Shown piece after piece: positions 44,880-59,600 of a stretch of 64,000 nucleotides of DNA. Below the pieces are notes generated by a model. That model searched no databases, was not told the DNA's origin, and saw only the letters and a list, made by a program, of their open reading frames with translations. The DNA is taken from NCBI GenBank assembly GCA_037833965.1, contig AP031355.1, positions 22,717,501-22,781,500 on the forward strand. The letters are read 5' to 3'. Both the position numbers and the translations under genes were made by a program. The stretch is from Marchantia polymorpha subsp. ruderalis (taxonomy: Eukaryota > Streptophyta > Marchantiopsida > Marchantiales > Marchantiaceae). Each line of letters opens with the position of its first letter. Position 1 is the stretch's first letter.

Positions 44880-47800
44880 TGGGGAAGACCGAGATGACGA
44901 GGTCAGCTGCAGGTCAATAATAAGACTGAGAAGTAATAATCAATTGTCATTTACATTCCACAGGAACCCAAAAGGGCTCGAGGGCCAGCTAACCAGCTGA
45001 AGGAGCACCAGCTGTACTGTAATGCTGTTCTCGGTGGGACCTTGCATACATTTGAAATGTTTATTTTGTTTCCACGTGCTTTCCTTTCTTACTAGAAGAG
45101 GAAAATAAAATACTCTGAACGAAATCTTACTTGGACCTTGTAAATTTTTGACCCTGGAAATCGTTGAACTGAAACTGTGCGAAAAGGAAGGAATTATAGA
45201 ATATTCTTAAGTGCTTGCGAGACGGACAAATTTGATTGAGTCGTCCTTTGAAACCGACTGCCTCATAAATAATCTTATCTCGCTCGTTGGTGTTCAGGAT
45301 ATATTAAAAATCTCGTGTGTAATCCACGGGTTTCATCCTAGATGCTACCATCAATGCCCCACCTTGCTTATTCTTGATACTGCGACTACATCGATACCTT
45401 CTTCAAGCGTTCTAATGTTGGTCAATCAGTATAGCCATCAGAGTTCCCTCCCATAACAATTAACCACCGTGACCAGTTCATGAGAGGATCTAGTCGTTCC
45501 ACAATCTCTAGCTTATTCCACGAGTCACTTTCCATACAGCGTAAAAGAGAATGCAGCTTTCAATTTTAATGAATTTCGTGACAATATTAAAAACAAATAT
45601 GCAGACGATTCCAAAGAACCATTTCTGGTAAGCGAGGAAGAGATTAAAAAAAAGAAGGATGTTATTACCCAGATAATGTTTCTTTGAATTCCAACTGGAT
45701 ATTTTTTAATTTTTTTACAGCTGCCTGCCAAATGGACACCTGTATATTTTCTCGAATCAGTCCTTGGACACGAGGACACTCTGACACAACAGAGAGGAAG
45801 CTAGCTCCCATCAAGTCGACGATAAACCCAAACGGGTAACGTGGGGCTACTAAGGAGTCAAGACGATTGATTCATGGTCAACACTGTGCATAGAGAAGGT
45901 GATGAAAAACCAGAGGCCTTAGTTAATTTTCATACTGCTGCTCTGGGTAAGATGATTTTTGAACTATAGTATTTTTGTACTATAGAGTTTTGAAGGGACC
46001 ATTCTCGTGAGATTTTCTGTTAGTTAGGATATTCGAAAATTATCACCACTGGATTTGCACAATCATAAGCAAATTGCTCCCTCGTTAAAAACCATGTTCC
46101 AAAAAAATCAAATCCTATGTTCTAGCCCTACAAATTTCACTGGTTCTTGATGGGCTCAATGAATATAATCTTCATCCCTACAACACTTTCACCGCTTGTT
46201 CTAAACCAATCAAATGACAGAAGTGAAAATATGATTAACGACTAAGTTCCTAACCAGATAAGGACATATCATTGTGGCAATCATTTACGAGAGTCCATTA
46301 TAATAAGAGTTGAGGCCCACAAAATTGGAACCATATTGGCCTGGATCTTCAAGCAGAACGTTTTTGATTATTTTTGTTGAGCCCAAAGTACTCCAAATTC
46401 ATATCAAGGTTAATACAGCGCGTCTACTGAATTACCAGGTGATGTTATCTAGTTTATTAAAAGTTATCTCTTCATTCGTGCAAATTTTGGAAGTGGTATA
46501 ATCCCACTATAAAAATAGTCAGTCTAGGTTCTCTAACTTAGTGAAATATTAAATTTAAGTCTAAAATAGAACAACCATACTAAATGTTTTGAAAGAAATA
46601 TAATTATTGATAACTGAGATCCTATATTTGAACTATGTTATGTATTTTAATATCTTGTACATTTAATAGTCTTATTTCGACGTGATCTCAAACATAAATC
46701 ATGTTTATTGTAAATATTGCGTATACGTAGCTCTTGATTCAATCTGTATGCGCTTTTTGTATCTTATTAGTAATTTAAGACAAGTCATAACTAAAGCTTT
46801 TCATGACAGATCACGGAATCAGAAACACATTTCAGAATATGCAAAACTGTTTAGAGATGGACAAAGGTTCCATACCTCAACGCCTGCTTCCAGTGAGATC
46901 TCCTCCTTCAGATACGATCACTGTGAGGAAGCCTGTTCTGACATGGTAATGCTGTTTCCTGTCCGCACCTTTGCAGCTACTTCTATGTCTTTTGCTGCCA
47001 GGACTCAACGTCTGCGCCATTCGTCACAGCCTTCTCGTGCCTAGAGTCCACGAATCAGTTCCCAAGGTGTCTCACTCAAACATGCAGTTTCTGTCAAACT
47101 CACATTCTTGATGTTAATTTCGGGCAGAACAGTCTCGGCAAGGCAGTGATGCGTCTTGAATTTATCTGAGCTCTGTAAAGTGTGAACGTCGTGATTGACG
47201 ACGTTGGCACCGAGCAAGAGTGCACTTGACTAAATTGACTTGAGTGGCAGACCTGAGTCTGAGTCGTTCGGAGTGAGGGCATTCTACCGTCCTTTTACTC
47301 ACTTGTACCTTTTTTAACTGACTCATTCGATCGCAGAAGCTGACTTCTGGTGATGCAAAACCAATTCCATCTTTGCCTTATTTGGTTAGCCATCTGGAGG
47401 ATTTCGGTATTTTACTTCGCTCGCCAGAGGGCAATCAATCTTGTAGCTAGGCCACCGAGATTCTTTCGCTACATATTACTCGTTCTGCTGCTGACTTCCA
47501 AATAACTAGCACGTACTGGAGATTATTATGATCTTTACTTAGCATCTATGTGTTTTCAATTTTAAAGCCACGCAGAATGCGCGCCAACTTGGGTAAAGTC
47601 GGCAAGGAACTCGCACGCAATGCCATATGTCAATACGTCCATCGTCCAGCCAGGAGCTGAAAGTCTTCATTGGGTCGAAGCGGATATCATCTTGGACTCC
47701 CTGTTGGACCCTAGTATCACCACTGCCCACCATGCGATCTGAAGTTACTCGTACCATGGGTTGTCCATATGCACAGTCTCGCAGGACGAAGCTCGAATCT

Positions 47801-47891
47801 CTTACCGCTTTCCTCTGCGGAAAGTTTGTTGATACGGGGGCTTTCTAGTGTTCTCTCTTGGAAATCCTCGATCTAGAGGAGAATAAATCGA
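44880..47891. other. Gene-free stretch
   Basis: No recognisable gene. A plus-strand frame of 120 codons (46682-47044) lacks motifs. An 8-bp hairpin (AACGTCGT paired with ACGACGTT) lies near 47187-47207. Confidence 0.4.
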
Positions 47892-48415
47892 GAAAGAGTT
47901 TGTGTTTCAGACGGCAACCGCTAACTTGCCAAAGCGTCAGTGTCATCGCATGAGCTGACCATAAGTTCAATCAAGGTGGAAGTGGTTTCATTCACGGGCT
48001 GATAATGCTTTCCATTCGAAAGAGTTTGTGTTTCAGACGGCAACCGCTAACTTGCCAAAGCGTCAGTGTCATCGCATGAGCTGTCCATAAGTTCAATCAA
48101 GGTGGAAGTGGTTTCATTCACGGGCTGATAATGCTTTCCATTCGAAAGAGTTTGTGTTTCAGACGGCAACCGCTAACTTGCCAAAGCGTCAGTGTCATCG
48201 CATGAGCTGTCCATAAGTTCAATCAAGGTGGAAGTGGTTTCATTCACGGGCTGATAATGCTTTCCATTCGAAAGAGTTTGTGTTTCAGACGGCAACCGCT
48301 AACTTGCCAAAGCGTCAGTGTCATCGCATGAGCTGTCCATAAGTTCAATCAAGGTGGAAGTGGTTTCATTCACGGGCTGATAATGCTTTCCATTCGAAAG
48401 AGTTTGTGTTTCAGA
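47892..48415. repeat. 126-bp tandem repeat, 4.2 copies
   Basis: Units start at 47892, 48018, 48144 and 48270 with GAAAGAGTTTGTGTTTCAGA; a partial fifth copy of 20 bases begins at 48396. The period is exactly 126. Units 2-4 appear identical; unit 1 differs by one base (GCTGACC instead of GCTGTCC). Although 126 is a multiple of three, every frame on both strands has a stop within the unit, so the array is not coding. Near-identity means recent expansion or homogenisation. Confidence 0.97.
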
Positions 48416-50700
48416 TTGTGCTAACATTTGGCTAGAGCTCTTCTATCCTGCCCCTACCTTTCAAACTACGATCTGCTCGCTTGGTATCAGTCTCCTAGAG
48501 CAGTATCCAGCCTATCGAGCCTTTCTAACATACTTTGCCCAGTTCAATGTTTCTTTGCAGCAATAGGTGACTAAAAACAGGCATTTGGGACGAGGAAAGT
48601 AAGCCAATGTCAGATCTGAAGATTTGATCGTACGGGCCCACGAAGCAAATTTTATAAGTGCTATGTACCAGATAACATTCATATATCAGCTGCATACGCA
48701 ATATCATTCGCTTCAGATATGTGCACTTGCGTTCTTAATCGTTTCCCTGCCTCAGCTTTGCCTCCAGCTGCTTCGACACAAGGTTTTTTCTATCCTGTCC
48801 AGTCGAAACAGGATTCCGGACATGAATGCAAGTGGATCAGGACGCTTGATTCTTCCACCACCAGAGCCTCTCCAGTAAGGACTCAGATGGATATTGTGAT
48901 AGTCGGATAGCGAAAGGAATTCTAATGTTAAAAGAAGTTCGATACTGTAATCTGTGCAGATTGTACGAATGTGTAAAAATGGCCGACAGCGAACGAAATG
49001 CGTATTGATATGAATATCGAGACGCCTCTTTGACGCATGGAAATGTCGAATACCATGCACTTTGTGCTTTGGAAAAGTATGTTCAGTGAGTAAAGATACA
49101 CTGCGAAGCATACCCACAAATCTACGTTGTGAAGATGTGTCATCATTGTGGGACGACCTGGTTGGAAATGACTGCCATATCGGGTCTGCTTTACGCACCA
49201 ATAGATCCAGTATTAACGTGGCTTGGAGAACAAATTTATTTTGCGACCGACCACATTTCAACACTATGTGTAGAGGTAGGTTCTCCAATTCATTGTAGCC
49301 AGCTGGAAAGTCTCGAAATGAATATCTTACAGTGCATCATAGCATTTGATGGACTATCATAGAATCAGAAATGTCTGATCGATCCCATCCATTGTTCCAT
49401 CGATAGTGGTGTTCAAGTTAGTGCTGGACTCGCACTACGTGGCGCAGGTGAAGCTGCACTTAGTTGCAGTAAGATGACTCGGATTGAGGCCAGATGTGAA
49501 TCGGTAAACAATCTTCTTCAAAAGTAGATGGCGGCTGAAGTCGGTAGGGTCCAGCAGTACAGGGCAGGTTGGTGGCCATGTTCGAACAAAGTCAGTCAAT
49601 CCGCCGAGGACGTCTTCTTGGACATAAGATTTCTATATTGCCTTCTATATCTATGGATATATCAGTAGCATATGCCAGAGCGGCCGCCCACTTGAAAACA
49701 AGTTCTTGCTTATACCGAAACACATATTGTATGCATGTGGTCCAAACGCAGGCAAGCAGTAGCAGACAGACAAACGTATTGTGAAGAAAAAAAGAATCAG
49801 AGTTGGAATACTAAATGACTCTTGTTATTTATACTTCTTGCTCAGCTTCTTTGCATTCGCAGTGTGGAAATCTCAGGTGCCCAAAGACACATCTAAATCT
49901 TGATCAACATGAAAAACATATCGATCAAACTTTGCATTCAGCGACAGTGTTGGATCAACAGGAGTTCCGACTGATGCCTTGGTATTTTCTTCTCCACTAC
50001 CACCACCACTCATGATTGCAATAGTTTCTCCCAACTTTATGTCAAACAGCTGTCGGCTCACAGTTGCGGCGAAGTATCTCAATACTAGAAAGGCTGGTTG
50101 TGTATAGCTTGCTGTAGAAATTCTTGAAATACTAACAGCCGTGGCTGACTTAAGAACGCAACTGAATAGAGGCCGTGATCAAATTTCCTCAATGGACTTC
50201 CTTGAGTTAGCTTTCCTGAATTGCAATTACTTACCTCACACAAGATCTCGATTGGCAGTCAGCAGGTTTATCTCACTCATTGTGGAGGTTCCAACCTCTT
50301 ATCAGTCTCCTATCAGATTCACTTTATGGATGATAATAAAAGCAAAACTTCATCAATTTTTCTGCTGATTATCTATATATCCTAGTAAATCGGAAAGGAG
50401 AGCTTCTGCAGAATGAAATTATATATCTTTAATTTAATTATGTGCTCCACTGATGATGGGCATTTCAGGAGGTCCAGATGACTTCTGCAATGCTTTACAG
50501 TATGCACATGTAAATTCGGCATCTTCTCAGGCCTCTTCACATGTAAGACGGCATTTGCCTCGAATGGATATATGGGGGCCTTTTCGCCACTCGAGGCAGA
50601 ATTGAAGTAATCCTCCGGGCTTGCCTATGCACCAAATGGAATGACCCGACACAGTCCGGACCTACGGACTGCACGCGGATGCTCCAGTATAACGTAGGAC
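48416..50700. other. Gene-free stretch
   Basis: Many overlapping short frames occur on both strands, the longest being 178 codons on the minus strand at 48752-49288. It is interleaved with equally open plus-strand frames and has no family motif. A small exon at 49129-49362 (plus) is conceivable but unsupported. Confidence 0.35.
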
Positions 50701-53700
50701 AGGACGATTAAAAAATATCTAAATACTTTACTGATAAGTTAAAATTATTATGAATTGGAATGTTATTTACATAAAAATTTATATTTATAATTTTAAAAAC
50801 TCAAATCTATGAAAAATCAAACAATACTTTGTTTAGAAAAATATAAATTAATCAAGTAATTACTTATAAACAAAAATCATGATTTCATCGCATAATGTAC
50901 TCGGTAATAAGATTTGATTTCCAAAAAATCAGTAAGATAAATGGACAATTTTATTCTGTACTACATGAATTTGAACATTAAATAAATTTGAAATATTATT
51001 GTTAACTTTTTTTATCATTTTTTTTCAATTTCTTGGCATTATTTTGAATCGGATCATATTTAATAATATTAAAAAAATCTTATTTTATTCTTCTAAATAA
51101 TTTTTTTATTTAAAAAATCTCATTTTCTTCCAAAAATAAATAAATGATATGAGATTTTGATAGCTCGAAAATATGTAGCATGTTAGATGATTTTAATATA
51201 AGTTCGGGAAATACAAAAAAAAGTTGAAAATACATTAGTTAAACGCAGTCATTAAATGTGAATATCAAATTAATGTAATTCATCACTACAGGCATTATTT
51301 ATGAAAAATCTTACGCTTTGTTGAGAATATTCTAAAAGTTTTCAAAGACATTTTTTGGTCTCTTTTATATCGTGATAGTTTAACCACCTTCACTAACTAG
51401 ATTTAAGTTATCATGAATTATCAAATAATCTAAGTTAACTTGTATCAATCTTGTTGTCAATTCATGTCATGAAATCGCATCCTTCATAAACTATAAAACT
51501 ACTCCACATGAACATCAAGATTGAAATTTAACCTAGACCATTTTGTAAATTAGAGTAAACTACACCATATTCAAAACAAGACATAATAAAAGTATACTCT
51601 ATCTTACTTCTCTCGCAAAATTCAAAAATAACATTATCTCTCAAAAAACTCTTCAAACAATTTAGTCAATGTATGACTTTAATTTAATTTATTTTAGATG
51701 TTGAATAGCTCAATCTTCTTCTTAGAAAGTCCATTTGAAATTTATGAGTGTAATTAACCGTTTATTTGTAACTCAATTTTACATGCATGAATTTTACGGC
51801 ATGAAAAAATGAATTGCAATAAAAGTAAAAATATGTCTTTTTTAAAGCTTAAGTTCAACATTCATATATTTAACAAAATTGGCTCATCGTAGTGAACATC
51901 TTGATTGAATTTCGTCTTCAAAACTGTTGGATTGAATCTCTAGCAAACAACACTCTGTTGTGAAATATAAACCTTGATGAAATTACAATTGATATCCTTC
52001 TTTTTGCAATAACTTCTAAATTTATCAAAAAATTACCTTTTGCAATTATTTGAATGTAAATATCTAAACTTGTGTCCATTTTGAATCTTAACTTGATATT
52101 TTCAACTTTTGAAAATTATTAAAATCTCAAATTTTGTGTGAGATCAAAAATCCGCATGAATATGAAGTTATCATTTATAGATGATATATGATAAAGATTT
52201 TGAAATATATGACCACATGTATGTATATCTCGTCACTATGTAGGTATTCAAATAATTCCTTTGAACTATGAGTTTCAGCACTAAGTTTGTTTCTATGATG
52301 TTTGTCCATAACACAAAACTCTAATTTCAATTGTCAATGTCATACAAAATTTCTCTAATGCTAAGTAGTTTCAAGTATCTACTATTTATGACTGATTTTT
52401 TGATATTGAAAAGGGAAAAAAAACTCTCAAATGTAACAAGAATGAACGCTATCAAAAATCTAAAAAAATCCATATTTCATGTCAACCATTACTTTTAATT
52501 GAATAATTGAGGTTATTTTCTGTGACATCTGTACAAATGTATTGTATTTTCACTCATGTGAAAAAATCACGCACCAAGAATAAAATCTTAAGGTATTATG
52601 TTTCAGGTAAAATTCTTTGGATTTAGGGATTAAATCTAATCCTAAATATTATTCTTCATGGCTTTTCTGTCAAATCATGAGTCCGCCTTCTCCGCTTGTC
52701 GCCAGATCATGGACACTCCAAGAAATTGAACTTATTCTCAAGCTTCACTAATTTGATGATCTAATCCACTCCATTTCTTTTAGTGGGAAAAATATGAGTG
52801 CCTATTACAAAAATTCACATGTGTTGCTCTTTTTCTTTTTTCTCAAAGATGTTCTCATGCTCTAGCTCGTCATGCCCACAATTGCAGTCTATCGTTTGAA
52901 CACATCCTAAATTGACATTCGTTTGCAACTGCCGGTCTATGCTTGCATCACAATCCTCAACAAGCCTGATCTTTCACCCTATGCTAAAGTTCGCGCCAAA
53001 TTGTTATTACTCCAATCTCTTAATTTTCTACTAGCAGAGAAGATTATTGTTTTGACCCTGGAATTTGCTCTTTCACAAAGCTGTCCTCTGTTCGCACGCC
53101 TCGTCCCAAATATATGTTTGAACTCTGTATCTTTTTCTCGTTCTCCACTAATTCATTAAACTTCAAAGTCGAACCAACTCGTAAAACGTTAAAATTAGTT
53201 CTTATCACTAAATTGCGGCAAGCTCGAACAGCATGACGTAAATATAAAACAATCCAAAGCTTTGAATTCAATTTTCAAGTGATTTATAACAAAAAAAAGT
53301 CAAAAACACGTTATTCAAATAAACTCATATATTGTCAACTCGAGAAGACACACAAACACTGCAAACACTAGACATATGTGGTTCACCATTACGGAATCAG
53401 TTCATGGAACATATCACCCTTTACTGAAAATCCTAAAAAAGTCTCACCAAGACTTTTTGTGAGAACTATCATATAATGCTAATATAAGCAATTATATTAA
53501 CTAGGATGAAATTAACTTGAATCACCAGAAGATCTGGAGTTAATTTCTAACATACAGACAAAGAAAAACTTGCTGATTATAAACGTTTTTAATTATCTAG
53601 TGCTATAATAGAGATTATTTTAAATGGAAATGATTGACATCAAATTGATTTACAATGAAACTTTTTATTTATTAAGCTCAAAATTTGTATATGTAACTTG

Positions 53701-56634
53701 AAAGCAATAGTTTAATAATCCTTCGATTGTTAGATGTGCATTGAATGCTAGTTGAAAACTAACCTTGAAGAAGTCTTATTCATCATATCTGTCAATTTAA
53801 TATATTTATGTGTTTACTGATGATATCCTTTATTCCATCAAGTTGAATAGATAATCTTTTAAAAAAATCCGATTCTTGCATCTGGAGATAATAAACATCT
53901 AAGTATATCTCAAATATGTTTGATTTGTGTATATGCATATAAATATATGTATTTGAATAATGACAACTCTAGTTTCATTTTCATATTTTCATTTGGCAGA
54001 AAAGAGTCCTATTCTCGTAGCTTCAAAAACCAGTTGACATATGAATTCAGTACGACTTATTTTGTAAAATTCAAGAGTATGTTGAATGTAGATATTCACG
54101 AGAATTTGGATAGATAAAATTATGAATAATCAAGGTAATTACATTCAGCATGTGTTTGAGAGTTGCGCTTGAAAGTTTTGATAGCTAATATTTGGAGTCA
54201 AGTTTCAAGTTTCAAGTCTTTTGGAGTCAAATTTCAAGTTTTTTAGCAGCTCAATATCCAGTTGATAACACTGAAAATATTGAACTGAATTAATTACAAC
54301 AAGGAAAAATATAATTTCATGTAGTTGATAATGTGTACAACACTTGATAATAATTGAACTAGGGGTGAAGTGAAAAAATACATGTCAAATACATATCATA
54401 CATATACAACATGTATAATGCTTTGAAATAACATCCATAGACCTCAAAAGTACTGTAGTTTATTATTTTTTGTTAGATTATCTGCTGGTTTCAGGCTAAT
54501 TCACTATCCGCATATCCCATGATAATCATACGGAAGAAAAAATTTAATATCTTTTTTGCCCTTACTTCGGAAATACCAAATATGCCCTTCAGGGTAGACA
54601 ATATTTATGAGTTAAAGGGTTAAGCCAATAATCTTTAAGTCTCCTCTATCAACGGACTGTTTGTTTATGAGCATCCAATGGCGGTGAGAAGTCATGAGGG
54701 AAGAAGAGCTGACTGAAAGCAAGGAATCGATGGGCCCCACTGGTTTTCTGAAACAAAAAACATTTCGGACTTTCCTCATGTTCCTTCTAAGAATAACACT
54801 AATATTAAGCCTTGGGAGCCACTATGAATGACGAGGAATCGGTGTCCTCTAAACTTGCTGCAGTTGTGATTTCTTCAATTACAGTCGCGTTGTGCTACTG
54901 TAGTTGTTTCATTACCCCGACCATGAACTGCGCAGTCAGTTACCACTCACGTTGTGACTAATCATTAGTCACTAATGTCATGTCGCGATGCCAAGATAAG
55001 CCCATAAATTCGGAGCTCGAAATGACCTCACGGCTGGCATGCTCGAGGGGTCCATCACTCTATCCTCGATCCGATTCATGTGAATAACATACAATTATTA
55101 ATTGTAAAATACGTTACCTAACCCAAAATTCTTTCACGTCAATCCCGATTGATCTCAAAGTTATAAAAAATATATATAAGAAAAAATGAAAATAATATAT
55201 ATGACGTCCAAGAATGGTTATTTTAGGCGACCTTATATCAAGTCGCCTAATTTACCTAGATCTACATTGCCTTTGGTGTCTAAATTAACCAGCGCACCTA
55301 CACATTTATTGGCTCAGATTTGGAGCGTAGAAGATCGGGAAATCTCAGCCATTCAATTTGTTATCATGTAAGTATCATAGGTCACTGAGGTGGGAATACG
55401 GAGTTTGTGAATCAAAATTTTTTTCTCCCAATAAGACTGCAATACTTACCATTCTCTCTCCCTTTACTTCCGAACCCTTCATTAGTTCTCAATTGCACTC
55501 GCGGTGACTTTTAGCACAAAATGACCTAAATTAACTTTCTTGAAGCGACTATATTAAACGTATTTAGGTGATTAAGGCTACATAGTACTATAACCATGCT
55601 TGATCATGCCACATGGTATTTGAGTTTTATCACTATCAAAAAATAAATCTATATTTATAAAATTGCATATGATTCCAAATGTAATGAATAAAATCATATC
55701 TAGATAAATGATTGATGAGTCTCCACTCAGTCATATTTTTGAGAATAAAACACTTTATATTCTCAAATTGAAAATAATTAAATTCCCATATTTAAATTTT
55801 TTCTAAGTATCTTTGACTACTGTAAAACATATCTATGATAAGATGTACCAAAAAAGAATTTATATTCTTATTAGGAAATAACTCTTTTCAACTTACTAGT
55901 ATTTCATTCTATGTAGAAACCTTCAGCCATAATATTCATATGTAGATAATCACGATATGATCGTTAGCAAGATAATATTCTCATTATTCTCACCGTTTAA
56001 CTTAGATGATAGGATTTTCTAATAAAATATAATCATTTTCTTATTACCAGTATATGACTTTATTAAAGTAAACCCCATGTCATCTTTTGGTATCATTCTC
56101 TCACTAGTTGTTATGGGTGTTTCAACGGCTTTTGTTCTTATACTTTGATCTACCAGAAATTGATGCCATGTGTTGTGTTCGCCTAAACCCTTTATCAGAA
56201 CTTTTACATGTATGATTATCGGAACAATTATTTCTAAGGGATGAGATAGATGGTTTCATTTGACAAACACACATTTACGAGCAACATGTGTGTAGACTGC
56301 TTTGGGCAATGAGACACGGTAGAGCCGAAAGTTGTGAATGACTCTTAGGAATAAAGTTATAGATTAGACAATCTATAAGGTATAAGGTGGGACATCCTGG
56401 GAAAGGGACAGAGTCAGTTAAAGCGGTTTCCAAAGGTTCTCAATTGTCCATTCTTTTGATTTGTTAAAATGAATGTTTTAAACTCCCTAGAACGTTGTAC
56501 CTTTACCCATATGCATTAATGGCGTTTAGCTTCGTCACCATGTACCGTATACTTTTATTTACTAGTTAAGTTATTTAGTCACTAATCTGCAACACTAATC
56601 TTCAGCCTGGCATTGAGGAAAGTGCAGCAACCAT
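50701..56634. other. Second A+T-rich gene-free block
   Basis: About 6 kb, strongly A+T-rich from 50.7 to 54.6 kb, with no recognisable gene or element. A hairpin lies at 55223-55250 (TTAGGCGAC paired with GTCGCCTAA, 10-base loop). At about 54190-54242 there are short duplications of TTGGAGTCAA and TTTCAAG. Confidence 0.5.
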
Positions 56635-56659
56635 GCCCTGCCCTGCCCTGCCCTGCCCT
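56635..56659. repeat. (GCCCT)5 pentanucleotide repeat
   Basis: Five perfect copies of GCCCT. Confidence 0.95.
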
Positions 56660-59600
56660 TCTGTGTATGAGTATGGACACAGGAGAGATAAGGATCTGAC
56701 CCATAACATAGACAAGATGTCGTACCTGGTGGCACAATTTTGGGCCACTATCCAGCAGCAATGGTCACAGAGCCGCGACCAGGTAATCATCCAAGCAAGC
56801 GGATGAGTGTTAATAGAATGCCAAGTTGAAAATCTGTTTCCTACATTTCTGAAATCAGATAATGTGCTCTAGTCTTTCAACCCACATATTACGTACTCTG
56901 TGATCGATAGAAGAATGCAACCGCTGTTCCATCAAAACTTGGAGGCTGCAGTCCTGCACGGAAGAATTTGGGCAAAATCTGCCGGCCCCCCTTCACTGCA
57001 TCTGGTCATCTGAGAATGTACCCGAGATTTTATGGCACAAATGCTTCACCGCTGATGCTTCTGCAACGTGCTCTCGTTAGCTCTTCTTTATTGCAAGGAA
57101 TTTGATCTGCCGTCCTAGCATAAAGCGCAGTCACAGTAGTACAGTACAGTGTGACCTTCACCTGTGATGCAGAAGTGGTGAAGCAGGTCGGTCAGAGCAC
57201 ACGTCTCTGTCCTTTCCTTCAAGTGATGTAACAAATTAAGGATTTTGTCGAGCTCAGAATACAACGAAAATGAGAACAATAATGTAATTTTGGTTGTGAA
57301 ATCTTCACATGGGTCCAACTAGAGCCTGCAATGCCTGCAAACAGGAGACATAGGTCGATTAGCCTCCTTCAGCAGAGACTCCTCGAGAGTGTGAGATTCT
57401 GACCACCATCTTGTGTGTCTATGGATCTCGGTATGAAGTGAGCCCACTATCATCTTCTCTGTAGAAGGTTTGGTGGGCTGCGAGATTCGCAGGACAAGGA
57501 GCAGCATCTGAAGTTCTGAAAGATCAGTAAGTTCCTCACAACAAATTCACAAGGCTATCAAGCGCTGTGCAGGACTACTCCCACGCATGGACTTCCTCAT
57601 CGATTGGAATACTTGGAAAAGAAGCTGGCATTTACCTGGAAAGCAGTCCCGCGAGCTTCGCTAGAATAGCAGCAGGACCGGCCGCAGTCATCTGCGCTCG
57701 TACCTCATGCGAGCTTCTGCCACTGAGTCAAGGAATATCGTTGAACGCAATAAAATAATATTAGAACACACGCGCGACAGATCATGCGAGTACCAGCAAG
57801 TCGTACATCTATCATTGTAATGGGCAAGAGCATACGAATGGACAGGATTGGAGCCCAAGTTTGGATGTTGCTGGTCAAATTCTGGTCAGCAGTGAGTCAC
57901 GCCCCCAAGCCATATTCATACTAATCACAAAAGGAGAGCTTTTAAGTCCTTGTTTGGATTTAATGTACAACTAGGAGAGTGAGTGTCTTTAAGGTTACAG
58001 ATATAACGTAATAAAAAATGTGCCACATGAAACACGCTAAATGCTTGCCATTGATTTGGCAGAGCGTAACTGCGATACTGGAACAGCTTCTAAGCCTTAC
58101 CGTTTTCAGCAATAGCCTGACAATGCTCGATCTCAAAGTAGAGGAGATGTTCTTCTGAACCTGAGGCACCATTGACTCACTGTCGTACAAGCCCAGCGTT
58201 AGAAGACTTTCCAAGTCCCTTGTTAGTGCATCTAGGCAGGTCTGAACAACTTGAAAGTGCTGTTTTAGCTGCTGTCATCTGCCAGCTAGAATTTCTATGT
58301 CGGATACGATCGGATAACATTCAAAAGAAGGCACACGCTGCACTGCACTTCTGATTCCCAACACGGCTACTGGTGCAAATGAAACCTAAAGCAACCTGCA
58401 TGAGTGCCCTCCATCTTGGCAACAGTCGCGATTCAAAGGGCCCAAGGCAAGAGGTTACGCCAAGGACCTGCAGGAGAAGGACGTTTTGGAGAACTGAAAT
58501 AGCACACTGGCGTCAGTCAGTCAGTCAGTACAGCCCTTGTCCTGTCCTGTGCTCGTGAGGCAGAGCAGGAATGATCGTCCAGCGCAGTAGTCAACCTTTG
58601 ATGAAGCCACTGCATGCACAATCATTCTGAATCCCCCTGCTGTACCTGGAACTGCAGTTCGGTCCCCGAAACACCTTCTGTGGGCCTCATGATCAGTCCT
58701 TGTGCACAGAAAGATCCTCGAGTGTGCACATTGTCAAACAAATTCTGACATAAATGCCGCAGCAGAAACTGTGATCATGATGATCTATATCTGTTCGTAC
58801 CGTGTCTTTTGCTTCATCACTCCATGCCAGATTCATCAAGTGACAGGCCCTCGTATGCAGTACTCGCTTTAAAGTGATTGCATCTGCGATGCAATTTCAA
58901 TTTACCGCATTTGAACCGACAATTTCGAAAACTCAGCTTGGAGTCAGAAGTAGTCATCCTCTCTCTATGGTAGGTCTTAAACTCATGCAAGAGCGAAATT
59001 CTCTGAGCTACCAAGGCTACGTACAAATATCCGCATGAAAGGAAAGCAGATGAGACCAGAGTCAACAAAAGGAAAACAGAAGGAGCCCTACGAATCTAGG
59101 TACTTAATTGGCAAAATAATAAGCCTTATGGGACACGATGTGCAATTGAGTTGTTGAGATCACTTACCCACAACTTCAGGACCAACTGATGATGTCCAAT
59201 CTCCGTCGAACATTCGCATGGCGGGCAATCCAGAGCTGATGTACCATCTCACATACGGTGGTCAGCACACCGGTGAGCTAGTTCCATGAAACGTATTGTT
59301 TTTCATATATTCATCATCTTGTCTAGTAGTTCTGCAAGGGATAAACACTCTTCATATCGTACTTTCGCCTCGAGTAATTTTGGAATGTCAAACTGGTAGA
59401 AGAAAACATCAAATGAAACCACTGCACCATGGAATGGTCTGAATTTTCTGCATGGTTCTCCTAAATGTATCCTTTATCAGTTCGTCATCGCTTAGAGATC
59501 TACAGAGGCGCTAAATGAACTGGAAGTTAGGACATAGTGTGAAGGGGAAGTAGGGGATAGTCACAGGTGCAGATCTTGACGCTTGAGTGAGCAGAGTCAA

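Noticed and set aside
47892..48415. CRISPR-like array
   Set aside because: Units are 126 bp and identical throughout, with no short repeat separated by unique spacers. It is an ordinary tandem repeat in a eukaryotic context.
48752..49288. Minus-strand ORF of 178 codons
   Set aside because: The plus strand is equally open in pieces, composition is not distinctive, and no start context or motif is seen.
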